A DNA stretch of 5,923 nucleotides. Source: Desulfobacterales bacterium. Lineage in GTDB: Bacteria; Desulfobacterota; DSM-4660; Desulfatiglandales; Desulfatiglandaceae. The notes beneath the pieces are model-generated. The model was not told the origin of the DNA, ran no database searches, and saw only the letters and a program-made list of their open reading frames with translations. The stretch spans positions 1 to 5,923 of the forward strand of contig JAKLQB010000045.1 of assembly GCA_022013615.1 (NCBI GenBank), written 5' to 3'. This document shows, one piece after another, positions 1-5,653 of the stretch (position 1 is its first letter; every line of letters starts with the position of its first letter). A program made the translations under genes and the position numbers.

Positions 1-228
1 AGGGGGATCGTCCAGGTTTCCATTAATATGACTGATTATACAAAGACAGCTCTTTACAGGGCTTTTGAATTGGTCAGAATAGAAGCCAGGAGATATGGTG
101 TCAACATTGTCGGGAGTGAAATCATAGGGCTGGTTCCTATGGAAGCGCTGATTGATACGGCAGTGTACTACCTGGGAATAGAGAAATTTTCCGTAGAGCA
201 GGTTTTGGAGACTAGAATTTGGGAATAG
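1..228 (+). CDS. ftcD: Glutamate formimidoyltransferase, C-terminal part (5' end outside window)
   Basis: Only the last 75 residues are present; the reading frame is open from base 1 and ends at TAG 226-228. The enzyme transfers the formimino group of N-formimino-L-glutamate to tetrahydrofolate, giving glutamate and 5-formimino-THF in the cytoplasm. The visible part matches the C-terminal subdomain of the formiminotransferase family: a strand reading GIVQVSINMTDY at residues 2-13, a helix in the F-x-L-V-R-x-E-A-R style, then the conserved GSEIIGLVP at residues 38-46 and a final helix. The protein stops just after this domain (…VLETRIWE), so it is the monofunctional form and not fused to the cyclodeaminase as in animal FTCD. 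The cyclodeaminase is encoded separately downstream, beyond hutI. The family call is firm. Catalytic residues lie upstream of the window and could not be checked. Confidence 0.93.
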   Translation, partial: RGIVQVSINMTDYTKTALYRAFELVRIEARRYGVNIVGSEIIGLVPMEALIDTAVYYLGIEKFSVEQVLETRIWE

Positions 229-376
229 GCCTTATGAATACTTTTTACTTCCTTGTCAAGAGGGGTGTTATCAATATTCCATTAAACCATTTTCCCAGAA
301 CCCATTATTCCATTATTCCATTATTCCAACATTCCAATTGTGAGCGAAGCGAACTAACTTGTGAGAGACTTTGCAG
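229..376 (+). other. ftcD-hutI intergenic spacer
   Basis: About 148 bases without a gene separate ftcD from the likely hutI start. It holds the octamer repeat described separately and then two copies of TTGTGAG (338-344 and 359-365). No convincing terminator hairpin with a U-tract is visible after ftcD, so read-through into hutI is plausible. A TTGTCA at 253-258 has no good -10 partner. Confidence 0.6.
273..335. repeat. Degenerate 8-bp tandem repeat, consensus ATTATTCC
   Basis: Three exact back-to-back copies of ATTATTCC lie at 304-311, 312-319 and 320-327, followed by a variant AACATTCC at 328-335. Upstream in nearly the same register are looser versions: AATATTCC (273-280), ATTAAACC (281-288) and ATTTTCCC (289-296), with a 7-base break at 297-303. 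The tract ends next to AATTGTGAGCGAAGCGAAC just before hutI. Function is unknown; it could be a slippage-prone simple repeat, a protein-binding array or a remnant of a dispersed repeat. Confidence 0.75.
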
Positions 377-1654
377 ATGAAATTGAAAGGAAATATTGTC
401 ATAAAAAATGCTTCCCAATTGGTAACGTGCAGCGGTTTTAAAGCCAAACGTAGAAAAGACATGTCTGATCTGCAGATTATCAATGACGGAGCTGTTGTTA
501 TTGAACAAGGGATTATCAGGGCTGTTGGGAAAACAGAGGATACCATATCTGGTTTGGATGAAAGCAGGTTTTCTGTAATAGATGCCAGAGGGAAAACGGT
601 TTTGCCCGGATTTGTAGACTCACATACCCATTTTGTTTTTGGAGGCTACAGGGCCGAAGAGTTTTCATGGAGGCTTCGCGGCGACAGCTATATGCAAATA
701 CTTGAACGTGGCGGGGGAATCTTGAATACAGTTCTTGCAACCCGGGAATCCAAAAAGGATGAATTAATTGAAGCGGGAAAAAAGCGATTGGATTCAATGC
801 TGTCGTTTGGCGTGACCACGGTTGAAGGAAAAAGCGGTTATGGGTTGGATCATGATACTGAACTGAAACAACTGGAAGTGATGGCGGAACTGGATAACGG
901 GCATCCAATTGATATTGTCAGGACATTTTTAGGTGCTCATGCGGTGACAAAGGATTATAAAGGAAGAGAAGATATCTATATCGACTATTTGATTGACCGC
1001 GTAATGCCCGAAGTCGCTGAACGAAAGCTTGCAGAATTTTGCGATGTTTTTTGTGAAAAGAATGTGTTCTCGGTGGAGCAGGCCAGAAGACTGTTAAGTC
1101 GAGCAAAGGAGATGGGATTCAAACTGAAGATTCATGCAGACGAAATTGTCCAGTTGGGCGGGGCTGAGTTGGCTGCAGAGTTAGACGCTGTTTCAGCAGA
1201 TCATCTACTCCAGGCATCCGATAAAGGTATCCATGATATGGCAGAAAAAGGCATTATAGCCACATTGCTTCCGGGAACGGCATTCGGTTTAAGGGAGCCG
1301 TATGCGAGGGGTCGATACATGATTGATAATAATTGTGCAGTAGCACTGGCAACGGACCTAAACCCGGGAAGTTGTTTTTCGGAGTCAATACCGTTAATTT
1401 TCACGCTGGCTACACTAAATATGGACATGACTATAGAGGAAACTATTACAGCCCTGACAATAAATGGCGCAGCGGCGATTGACAGGGCAGATGCTATTGG
1501 AAGTCTAGATATTAATAAGAAGGGTGATGTTATAGTGCTTGAGTTTCCGTCTTATGAATTTATGCCGTATCATATTGGAGTAAGTACTGTTGAAAAAGTC
1601 ATAAAAGACGGAAATTTGGTATTTGATAAAGAAAAGGAATCTCATGCTAACTGA
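377..1654 (+). CDS. hutI: Imidazolonepropionase (imidazolone-5-propionate amidohydrolase)
   Basis: HutI hydrolyses 4-imidazolone-5-propanoate to N-formimino-L-glutamate, the third step of histidine breakdown; FtcD next door uses the product. It is a cytoplasmic, metal-dependent amidohydrolase with a TIM barrel. Numbering from ATG 377 (425 aa, normal length), the residues known from the Bacillus subtilis enzyme are all present: metal ligands H83 and H85 in DSHTH, substrate residues R92, Y105 and Y155, H188 in LGAH, H253 and E256 in KIHADE, and D327/N329 in ATDLNPGS. The protein should therefore be active. An in-frame TTG at 371 would add two residues; ATG 377 is preferred because the weak purine stretch GAGAGA (363-368) is then 8 bases away. 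An in-frame TGA at 362 rules out a longer start. The 3' end overlaps the next gene by 11 bases, which suggests translational coupling. Confidence 0.96.
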   Translation: MKLKGNIVIKNASQLVTCSGFKAKRRKDMSDLQIINDGAVVIEQGIIRAVGKTEDTISGLDESRFSVIDARGKTVLPGFVDSHTHFVFGGYRAEEFSWRLRGDSYMQILERGGGILNTVLATRESKKDELIEAGKKRLDSMLSFGVTTVEGKSGYGLDHDTELKQLEVMAELDNGHPIDIVRTFLGAHAVTKDYKGREDIYIDYLIDRVMPEVAERKLAEFCDVFCEKNVFSVEQARRLLSRAKEMGFKLKIHADEIVQLGGAELAAELDAVSADHLLQASDKGIHDMAEKGIIATLLPGTAFGLREPYARGRYMIDNNCAVALATDLNPGSCFSESIPLIFTLATLNMDMTIEETITALTINGAAAIDRADAIGSLDINKKGDVIVLEFPSYEFMPYHIGVSTVEKVIKDGNLVFDKEKESHAN

Positions 1655-2261
1655 TTTAACACTAACCGAGTTTCTTGAAAAGACCGCATCAAATTCCCCG
1701 GTTCCCGGGGGTGGGAGTATCGCCGCGTTGAGTGCGGCCATTGCAGCAGGCCTTTCCGAAATGGTGGCACATCTGACTATCGGTAAAAAAGGTTATGAGG
1801 CATTGGAAGAAGAGATGCAAGATATCGCAAAGGATGCTTTTCAATATCGAGAAAGGCTCATCAGATACATTGAGAAAGATTCAAATGCCTATAATGATGT
1901 TATGACAGCGATTAAATTGCCCAAAGGCACGGAACAGGAACGAAATAATAGGGAGAGGGCTATTCAGGAGGCATTGATAAATGCTACCCTGGTTCCTCTG
2001 GATGTGGCCAGAGATGCCTTCAAGATCATTGAATTGGCTGGGAAGGCAGTAAAACAAGGGAACAAAAATGCCGTCTCAGACGCTGCGGTAGCAGTCATGA
2101 TGGCTCGGACGGCTGTTCTTTCTGCCTTGTATAATGTTAAAATCAATTTGGCCTCAATAAAGGACACAAATTTTGTTGAAGAGATCAGAGAAGAGATAAA
2201 ACATATGGAAAGTGAAATTGTAAATCGAGAAAGAGAAATTTTATCTGATGTTTCCATATGA
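1644..2261 (+). CDS. fchA: Formimidoyl-THF cyclodeaminase / methenyl-THF cyclohydrolase, stand-alone
   Basis: This is the FTCD_C (cyclodeaminase) family. Its members convert 5-formimino-THF to 5,10-methenyl-THF with release of ammonia; some anaerobe homologues (FchA) also interconvert methenyl-THF and 10-formyl-THF. The 205-aa length from ATG 1644 is typical for the free-standing, all-helical dimeric form. Visible family marks are SPVPGGGS near residues 18-25, followed by an Ala-rich helix, YNDVMTAIKLPK around residues 83-94, and GNKNAVSDAAVAVMM around 139-153. ATG 1644 was chosen because AAAAGGAA (1632-1639) sits just upstream; an in-frame TTG at 1623 would put the start deeper inside hutI. 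It overlaps the hutI end by 11 bases. Together with ftcD it supplies both halves of the bifunctional animal FTCD. The split between deaminase and cyclohydrolase activity cannot be told from sequence alone. Confidence 0.93.
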   Translation: MLTDLTLTEFLEKTASNSPVPGGGSIAALSAAIAAGLSEMVAHLTIGKKGYEALEEEMQDIAKDAFQYRERLIRYIEKDSNAYNDVMTAIKLPKGTEQERNNRERAIQEALINATLVPLDVARDAFKIIELAGKAVKQGNKNAVSDAAVAVMMARTAVLSALYNVKINLASIKDTNFVEEIREEIKHMESEIVNREREILSDVSI

Positions 2262-2333
2262 AAGACGGTGGTGGATCTGGCCACTTCTAATGTAATATTT
2301 ATAAGTTGGGTTGAGCTTTGGGTAAACAAAAAT

Positions 2334-2341
2334 AAGGAGGA
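2334..2341 (+). promoter_or_regulatory. Strong Shine-Dalgarno that fixes the ridA start
   Basis: AAGGAGGA ends 7 bases before ATG 2349. It is the strongest ribosome-binding site on the + strand in this window, and it decides against the longer in-frame start at 2268, whose extra 27 residues do not resemble RidA. Confidence 0.85.
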
Positions 2342-2348
2342 CACTCTA

Positions 2349-2726
2349 ATGAAAGAAACAATATCCACAAAAAATGCACCGGCAGCAGTAGGACCATACT
2401 CGCAAGCAATCAAGCATGGCAACCTGCTCTTTATTTCAGGTCAAATCCCTTTGGATCCCAAAACAGGCAATCTTGTCGAGGGCGACATAGAAGTACAGAC
2501 CCGGATGGTCTTGGAAAACATTAAAGCCATTCTTGAAGCAGGTGGAATGACAGTTGAAAATATATTAAAATGCACTTGCTTTCTGAAAGATATGGGAGAT
2601 TTTGAAAGGTTTAATTCAGTCTACAGGACTTATTTTGAGGAAAGTCCACCTGCGCGGGAATGTGTAGAAGTATCAAGGCTTCCAAAAGATGTCTCAGTGG
2701 AAGTTTCTGCAATTTGTGGCAGTTAG
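2349..2726 (+). CDS. ridA: RidA-family (YjgF/YER057c/UK114) enamine/imine deaminase
   Basis: RidA proteins form trimers and hydrolyse reactive enamines/imines such as 2-aminoacrylate, made by PLP enzymes that act on serine, threonine or cysteine, giving the keto acid and ammonia. From ATG 2349 the protein is 125 aa, the usual length. It carries GPYSQA at residues 15-20, FISGQIP at 28-34, and the active-site arginine R103 in PPAREC followed by [17 protein letters not shown]118 matches the conserved glutamate near the C-terminus. These place it among archetypal, catalytically competent RidA members. It lies 87 bases after the cyclodeaminase on the same strand, so it may share the hut transcript or have its own start; no clear promoter is seen. 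Its link to histidine breakdown is by position only. It is followed almost at once by the MITE-like element. Confidence 0.93.
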   Translation: MKETISTKNAPAAVGPYSQAIKHGNLLFISGQIPLDPKTGNLVEGDIEVQTRMVLENIKAILEAGGMTVENILKCTCFLKDMGDFERFNSVYRTYFEESPPARECVEVSRLPKDVSVEVSAICGS

Positions 2727-2729
2727 CCC

Positions 2730-2737
2730 AAAAAGAC
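2730..2737. repeat. Left target-site duplication copy (AAAAAGAC)
   Basis: AAAAAGAC directly precedes the left inverted repeat and is repeated exactly at 2840-2847 just after the right one. The identity runs one base further (C2729 and C2839), but the second C is the last base of the right inverted repeat, so the duplication is read as 8 bp. Confidence 0.85.
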
Positions 2738-2839
2738 GTAAGTTCTCAATAAGTCCAGCCTGTATTAGAAAAATCCCCCTCAATCCCCCTTTGCAAAAGG
2801 GGGAAGAAGTCGTAATGCCCGGACTTATTGAGTACTTAC
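2738..2839. mobile_element. 102-bp MITE-like non-autonomous element, IS66-type ends
   Basis: The left end GTAAGTTCTCAATAAGTCC (2738-2756) and the right end GGACTTATTGAGTACTTAC (2821-2839) are 19-bp inverted repeats with one mismatch. They are flanked by a perfect 8-bp direct repeat, the mark of transposition. The element is far too short for a transposase, so it must have been moved in trans. Ends beginning 5'-GTAA and an 8-bp duplication are features of the IS66 family; that assignment is an inference. The interior holds AATCCCCCT twice (2772-2780, 2782-2790) and a G5 run that can pair with either. It separates the convergent ridA and ATPase stop codons. Confidence 0.85.
2772..2804 (-). terminator. 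C5/G5 hairpin, possible terminator of the ABC operon
   Basis: TCCCCCTTT (2784-2792) and AAAGGGGGA (2796-2804) form a 9-bp stem with a 3-base loop. A second CCCCC at 2775-2779 offers an alternative pairing. On the - strand that alternative gives a G5 arm followed directly by ATTTTTC (complement of 2768-2774), a usable U-tract just beyond the ATPase stop. No comparable U-tract follows on the + strand, so termination of ridA transcription here would depend on the long outer stem alone. Activity is inferred. Confidence 0.5.
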
Positions 2840-2847
2840 AAAAAGAC
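2840..2847. repeat. Right target-site duplication copy (AAAAAGAC)
   Basis: This is an exact copy of 2730-2737 abutting the right inverted repeat. Its last base (C2847) is also the third base of the ATPase stop codon TAG on the - strand. Removing the element and one copy leaves about 10 bases between the two stop codons. Confidence 0.85.
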
Positions 2848-3625
2848 TAACACAGTAGTGCCTCATCCTTAAGCTCGGCCCCGAACCTCTTAACCACCTC
2901 TTCCACGGTGAGGGCCGACTTTTCTTTTCCTTCGATATCAAACTGGACTTTTCCTTCGTGAAGCATGATCATGCGGTTCCCGTATTTAATGGCCTGCTGC
3001 ATGTTGTGAGTGACCATAACGCTCGTAAGGTTATTTTCCTCGATGATCTTTTGTGTAAGCTCCATAACCCTCTGGGCCGTCTTGGGATCCAGGGCTGCGG
3101 TATGCTCATCTAACAGGAGCAGCTTGGGAAGGGATAGGGTTACCATGAGCAAGGTCAGGGATTGGCGCTGACCTCCGGATAAGAGACTCACATTGTCCTT
3201 TAGCCTGGTTTCCAGCCCGAGATCCAGCATCTTGAGTATTTCCCGGTAGTGGTCCCGACGCTCTTTTTTTATCCCCCAGCGGAGACCTCTGATCTGGCCG
3301 CGCAGATCGGCCATTGCAAGGTTTTCCTCTATGGTCATGGTCGCGGCCGTTCCCATTAAAGGATCCTGAAAAATCCTGCCCAGGTACTTTGCCCGCCGGT
3401 GTTCAGGAAGGCGGGTAACACTGGAATCATCAATAAAAATGTCACCCTCATCAGGTGCATAAGTGCCGGCAGTAAGGTTAAGAGCGGTGGTTTTCCCGGC
3501 ACCGTTGCTGCCGATTACGGTGATAAAATCCCCCTTGCGAATATGAAGGGTAATTCCATTTATGGCCACCTTTCGTCTATGGTACCCTTTGAGAAGATCT
3601 TTGTTATGTTCTCTAATCTTACCAT
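2847..3625 (-). CDS. ABC transporter ATPase (TrpZ-like), 5' end frameshifted
   Basis: This is the nucleotide-binding subunit that powers the neighbouring permease on the inner face of the membrane. From GTG 3569 the main frame encodes 240 aa with Walker A GSNGAGKTT (20-28), Q-loop Q68 in FQDP, signature LSGGQ (130-134), Walker B LLLLDE (150-155) and switch His188. That product lacks the first beta strand. The missing N-terminus is present in another frame: ATG 3625 gives MVRLENITKIFSKGTIDE, then a stop at 3560-3562. Adding one A to the AAA at 3571-3573 (- strand) gives DEKVAINGITL and a normal protein of about 259 aa. ATG 3625 is 14 bases past the permease stop, as expected in an operon; its ribosome site is weak. 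This is either a sequencing or assembly error or a real inactivating mutation. No good slippery heptamer is present for programmed shifting. Confidence 0.88.
3571..3573 (-). other. Apparent single-base deletion in an A-run (frameshift site)
   Basis: On the - strand the bases read GAC GAA AGG TGG CCA TAA in the frame of ATG 3625. The downstream frame needs GAA AAG GTG GCC. Homology continues without a gap across the join if one A is restored, which places the error at this A-run. Confidence 0.8.
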
Positions 3626-3639
3626 GGGTCTGCCAGGCC

Positions 3640-4542
3640 TTATACTCCTCTCAAATGGAGTTTTCCCTCTTTCTCTTTTCTTAGGGCCGGAATGCCGAGT
3701 GCCAATATTACCATCACACCCGTGGCCATTTTCAAGTCTGTAGGGGCCAGTCCCAGTCTGAGGCCAAGGGAGATAATGAATTTGTAAATGATGGATCCCA
3801 CTATCGCTGCGAGAGTCAATCTCTGTACTGTCTTTTTCCCAAATAACGCCTCTCCGATTATTATGGAAGCAAGGCCTGCCACTATCATTCCGATCCCCAT
3901 TCCTACATCAGAAAAACCCTGATCCTGGGCAACAAGGGCGCCTGAGAGGGCCACAAAGCCGTTTGAGATCCCTAATCCCAGGACCGTCATATTGTCGGTG
4001 TTTACCCCGAGAGTACGGATCATTTGCTCATTATCCCCTGTAGCCCGCATGGCAAAACCTATCTGGGTATGTAAAAACATATCCGTAAGAAGCTTTATGC
4101 ACAATGCCACCAGGAAAAAAAAGGCGATAATGGGAATGAAACGATTGACGTCGAGGTTTTCCAAGGGTGTCAAAAGAGTATTTACAGTGAGTAACTGTAT
4201 GTTTGACCGCCCCATTATGCGCAGGTTTACTGAATAGAGTATGGTCATCATCAGAATTCCGGCCAGGAGGCTGTTAATCTTCAATTTAGTATTGAGAAAA
4301 CCTGTACAGCAACCTGCCATAAACCCGCAGATAACGGCCGCAATGATACTGTAAACCGGAGGTACCCCTTCGGTAATGAGGCGGGCGACAACAGCCGCAC
4401 CAAGAGGAAAACTACCATCAACCGTGAGATCGGGAAAGGCCAGGATCCGGAAGGTAATTACTATTCCCAAGGCCACGAGCCCGTAAGCCAGGCCCTGTTC
4501 CAGTGATATGGGAATAGTCCTAAAAAAGCTACTAAGCAGCAT
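3640..4542 (-). CDS. ABC transporter permease, COG4120 / TrpY-like (BPD_transp_2 family)
   Basis: This is the membrane subunit of the importer whose binding protein and ATPase lie on either side. It has 300 aa, the normal length, with about eight to nine hydrophobic segments, approximately at residues 14-36, 62-83, 90-109, 134-157, 186-206, 212-234, 242-262 and 269-287. FPDLTVDGSFPLGAA (36-50) is the hallmark of this subfamily. The polar stretch AMRATGDNEQMIRTLGVN (164-181) is the likely cytoplasmic loop that contacts the ATPase. The start is ATG 4540-4542 with GGTGG about 4 bases upstream. The gene ends in TAA 3640-3642, 14 bases before the restored ATPase start. Substrate cannot be read from the permease; characterised relatives carry aromatic amino acids. 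Confidence 0.93.
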   Translation of the reverse strand: MLLSSFFRTIPISLEQGLAYGLVALGIVITFRILAFPDLTVDGSFPLGAAVVARLITEGVPPVYSIIAAVICGFMAGCCTGFLNTKLKINSLLAGILMMTILYSVNLRIMGRSNIQLLTVNTLLTPLENLDVNRFIPIIAFFFLVALCIKLLTDMFLHTQIGFAMRATGDNEQMIRTLGVNTDNMTVLGLGISNGFVALSGALVAQDQGFSDVGMGIGMIVAGLASIIIGEALFGKKTVQRLTLAAIVGSIIYKFIISLGLRLGLAPTDLKMATGVMVILALGIPALRKEKEGKLHLRGV

Positions 4543-4561
4543 TCAACCACCAATTATGAAA

Positions 4562-4582
4562 AGGGGAGGAAAATCCTCCCCT
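4562..4582 (-). terminator. Intercistronic hairpin between binding protein and permease genes
   Basis: AGGGGAGGA (4562-4570) and TCCTCCCCT (4574-4582) form a perfect 9-bp stem with an AAA loop (+ strand reading). On the transcribed - strand only about three or four U residues follow before ATAATTG. It lies 24 bases past the binding-protein stop and 19 bases before the permease start. It probably acts as a partial terminator or a 3' stabiliser that lets the binding protein be made in excess over the membrane parts; the role is inferred. Confidence 0.7.
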
Positions 4583-4606
4583 CTATAATTATACTACAAT
4601 GCAAGG

Positions 4607-5602
4607 CTACTTACCCTTTGCCACGTCACCTTGCTCGTCCCAAAGTTTATCAGCAGCCTTTTTAACCAAAGTCGGAGGGAGTTTTGCCCCTTGTGCCTTG
4701 GCGTGCTTCAGGCTGACCCACAGGCTATATTCAGATGCAAGCCCAGCAGCGATGTCACCTGGGTTTTCGCCCTTTAATATCCTTGCGGCCTTTTTACCTG
4801 CCGTATAACCCACTAAGAAGTAGTCAGGCCCGTAAGCCGCAATGGCTCCCCTGGGCACACTGTCCCTGTCACCGGAAAATAGGGGGATATTGTTCGCATT
4901 GCAGATCTTGACAACAGACTCAAAAGCGGAAACAACGGTGTTATCAGAGGTGATATGAATGGCATCCACTCGCCCTACCAGGCTCTGGGCAGCCTGCATC
5001 ACTTCGGCACTGGTAGAAACGTGGGCCTCAATGAGCTCCAGGCCCATCCCTTCTATGGCCTCTTTCATTTCCTTAATGTGGAAAGTGACATTTACATCAC
5101 CGGGATTATAGATGGTGCCCCATTTCTTTGTGTTTGGGACTATATCCTGGTACATCTTGCACTGCAGGGTGATAGGCCACCTGTCGCTCACTCCGGTGAC
5201 ATGGGTGCCGGTCTTACCCATTTTGGGGACAATACCTGTTGCCACAGGGTCAGTAACAGAGGAAAACACAATAGGTATGGTCTTACTCACTTTTACCTGG
5301 GCCTGGGCATTGGGCGTGCTGATGGCATGAACCAGATCGACCTTGTCATCTTCGAATTTCCTGGCAATTATTGCACAGTTAGGCTGATCACCCTGGGCAT
5401 TCTGCCGGTCAATGGTAACGTTCTTACCCTCAATAAAGCCCTCTTCTGCCAGTGCAGCCGCGAAACCTTTGGAATCGTTATCAAGGGCTGGATGGGCTAC
5501 AATCTGGGCTTCACCGATACGGATCATCTTGGCTGAAACCCCAGAACCAAAAACAAGGCCCAAAGCCAAAAAAACCATACACACAATCATCATCTTTTTC
5601 AT
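4607..5602 (-). CDS. ABC transporter periplasmic substrate-binding protein (ABC_sub_bind family, TrpX-like)
   Basis: This solute receptor captures substrate in the periplasm and delivers it to the permease. It has 331 aa, normal for the family (COG2984). The leader has a KK start, a hydrophobic core at residues 4-19 and a likely signal-peptidase I cut after VSA (residue 24). There is no lipobox cysteine, which points to a soluble periplasmic protein in a Gram-negative cell. Family marks are PIVFSSVTDPVATGIV (110-125), VTGVSD (135-140), IYNPGDVN (164-171), ITSDNTVVSAFESV (217-230) and PLFSGDRDSV through AAYGPDY (240-261). Characterised members bind tryptophan or tyrosine, so an aromatic amino acid is a fair guess but not proven. 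It is the first transporter gene, 51 bases after the dehydrogenase stop, and has the best ribosome site of the operon. Confidence 0.94.
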   Translation of the reverse strand: MKKMMIVCMVFLALGLVFGSGVSAKMIRIGEAQIVAHPALDNDSKGFAAALAEEGFIEGKNVTIDRQNAQGDQPNCAIIARKFEDDKVDLVHAISTPNAQAQVKVSKTIPIVFSSVTDPVATGIVPKMGKTGTHVTGVSDRWPITLQCKMYQDIVPNTKKWGTIYNPGDVNVTFHIKEMKEAIEGMGLELIEAHVSTSAEVMQAAQSLVGRVDAIHITSDNTVVSAFESVVKICNANNIPLFSGDRDSVPRGAIAAYGPDYFLVGYTAGKKAARILKGENPGDIAAGLASEYSLWVSLKHAKAQGAKLPPTLVKKAADKLWDEQGDVAKGK

Positions 5603-5608
5603 AATTCT

Positions 5609-5618
5609 ACCTCCTTTT
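5609..5618 (-). promoter_or_regulatory. Strong Shine-Dalgarno of the binding-protein gene
   Basis: On the - strand AAAAGGAGGT ends 6 bases before ATG 5600-5602. It is a near-perfect match to the anti-SD and is stronger than those of the permease and ATPase genes, which fits the higher amounts of binding protein usually needed. Confidence 0.88.
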
Positions 5619-5653
5619 GTTGTTGGTTGATTCCATAAAACCTAACCCCTATC

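Noticed and set aside
253..281. Sigma-70-like promoter before hutI (TTGTCA)
   Set aside because: No acceptable -10 hexamer lies 16-18 bases downstream; the match is no better than chance.
273..335. CRISPR-like array
   Set aside because: The repeats are 8 bp and contiguous, without spacers.
516..908. 130-aa open frame on the - strand inside hutI
   Set aside because: Antisense shadow of hutI; low-complexity, Pro/Gln/His-rich translation without a ribosome site.
2268..2348. Longer N-terminus for RidA
   Set aside because: The extra 27 residues do not match RidA proteins, and a strong Shine-Dalgarno sits right before ATG 2349.
1964..2422. 152-aa open frame on the - strand across fchA and ridA
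   Set aside because: Antisense to two well-supported genes and has no recognisable domain.
3567..3569. GTG as the true start of the ATPase
   Set aside because: It would lose the first conserved strand, leave a gap of about 70 bases after the permease, and ignore the typical N-terminus encoded in the other frame.
3565..3580. Programmed -1 frameshifting in the ATPase
   Set aside because: The site reads GAC GAA AGG, which is not a slippery heptamer, and no adjacent stimulatory hairpin is evident; a simple indel explains it better.
3399..3743. 114-aa open frame on the + strand crossing the ATPase/permease junction
   Set aside because: It is antisense to two real genes and has no family resemblance. 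It does span the frameshift, but the coding signal there is on the - strand.
4955..5536. 193-aa open frame on the + strand opposite the binding-protein gene
   Set aside because: It lies wholly antisense to a clear family member with a strong ribosome site; its translation has no recognisable motif or good start signal and is a coding shadow.
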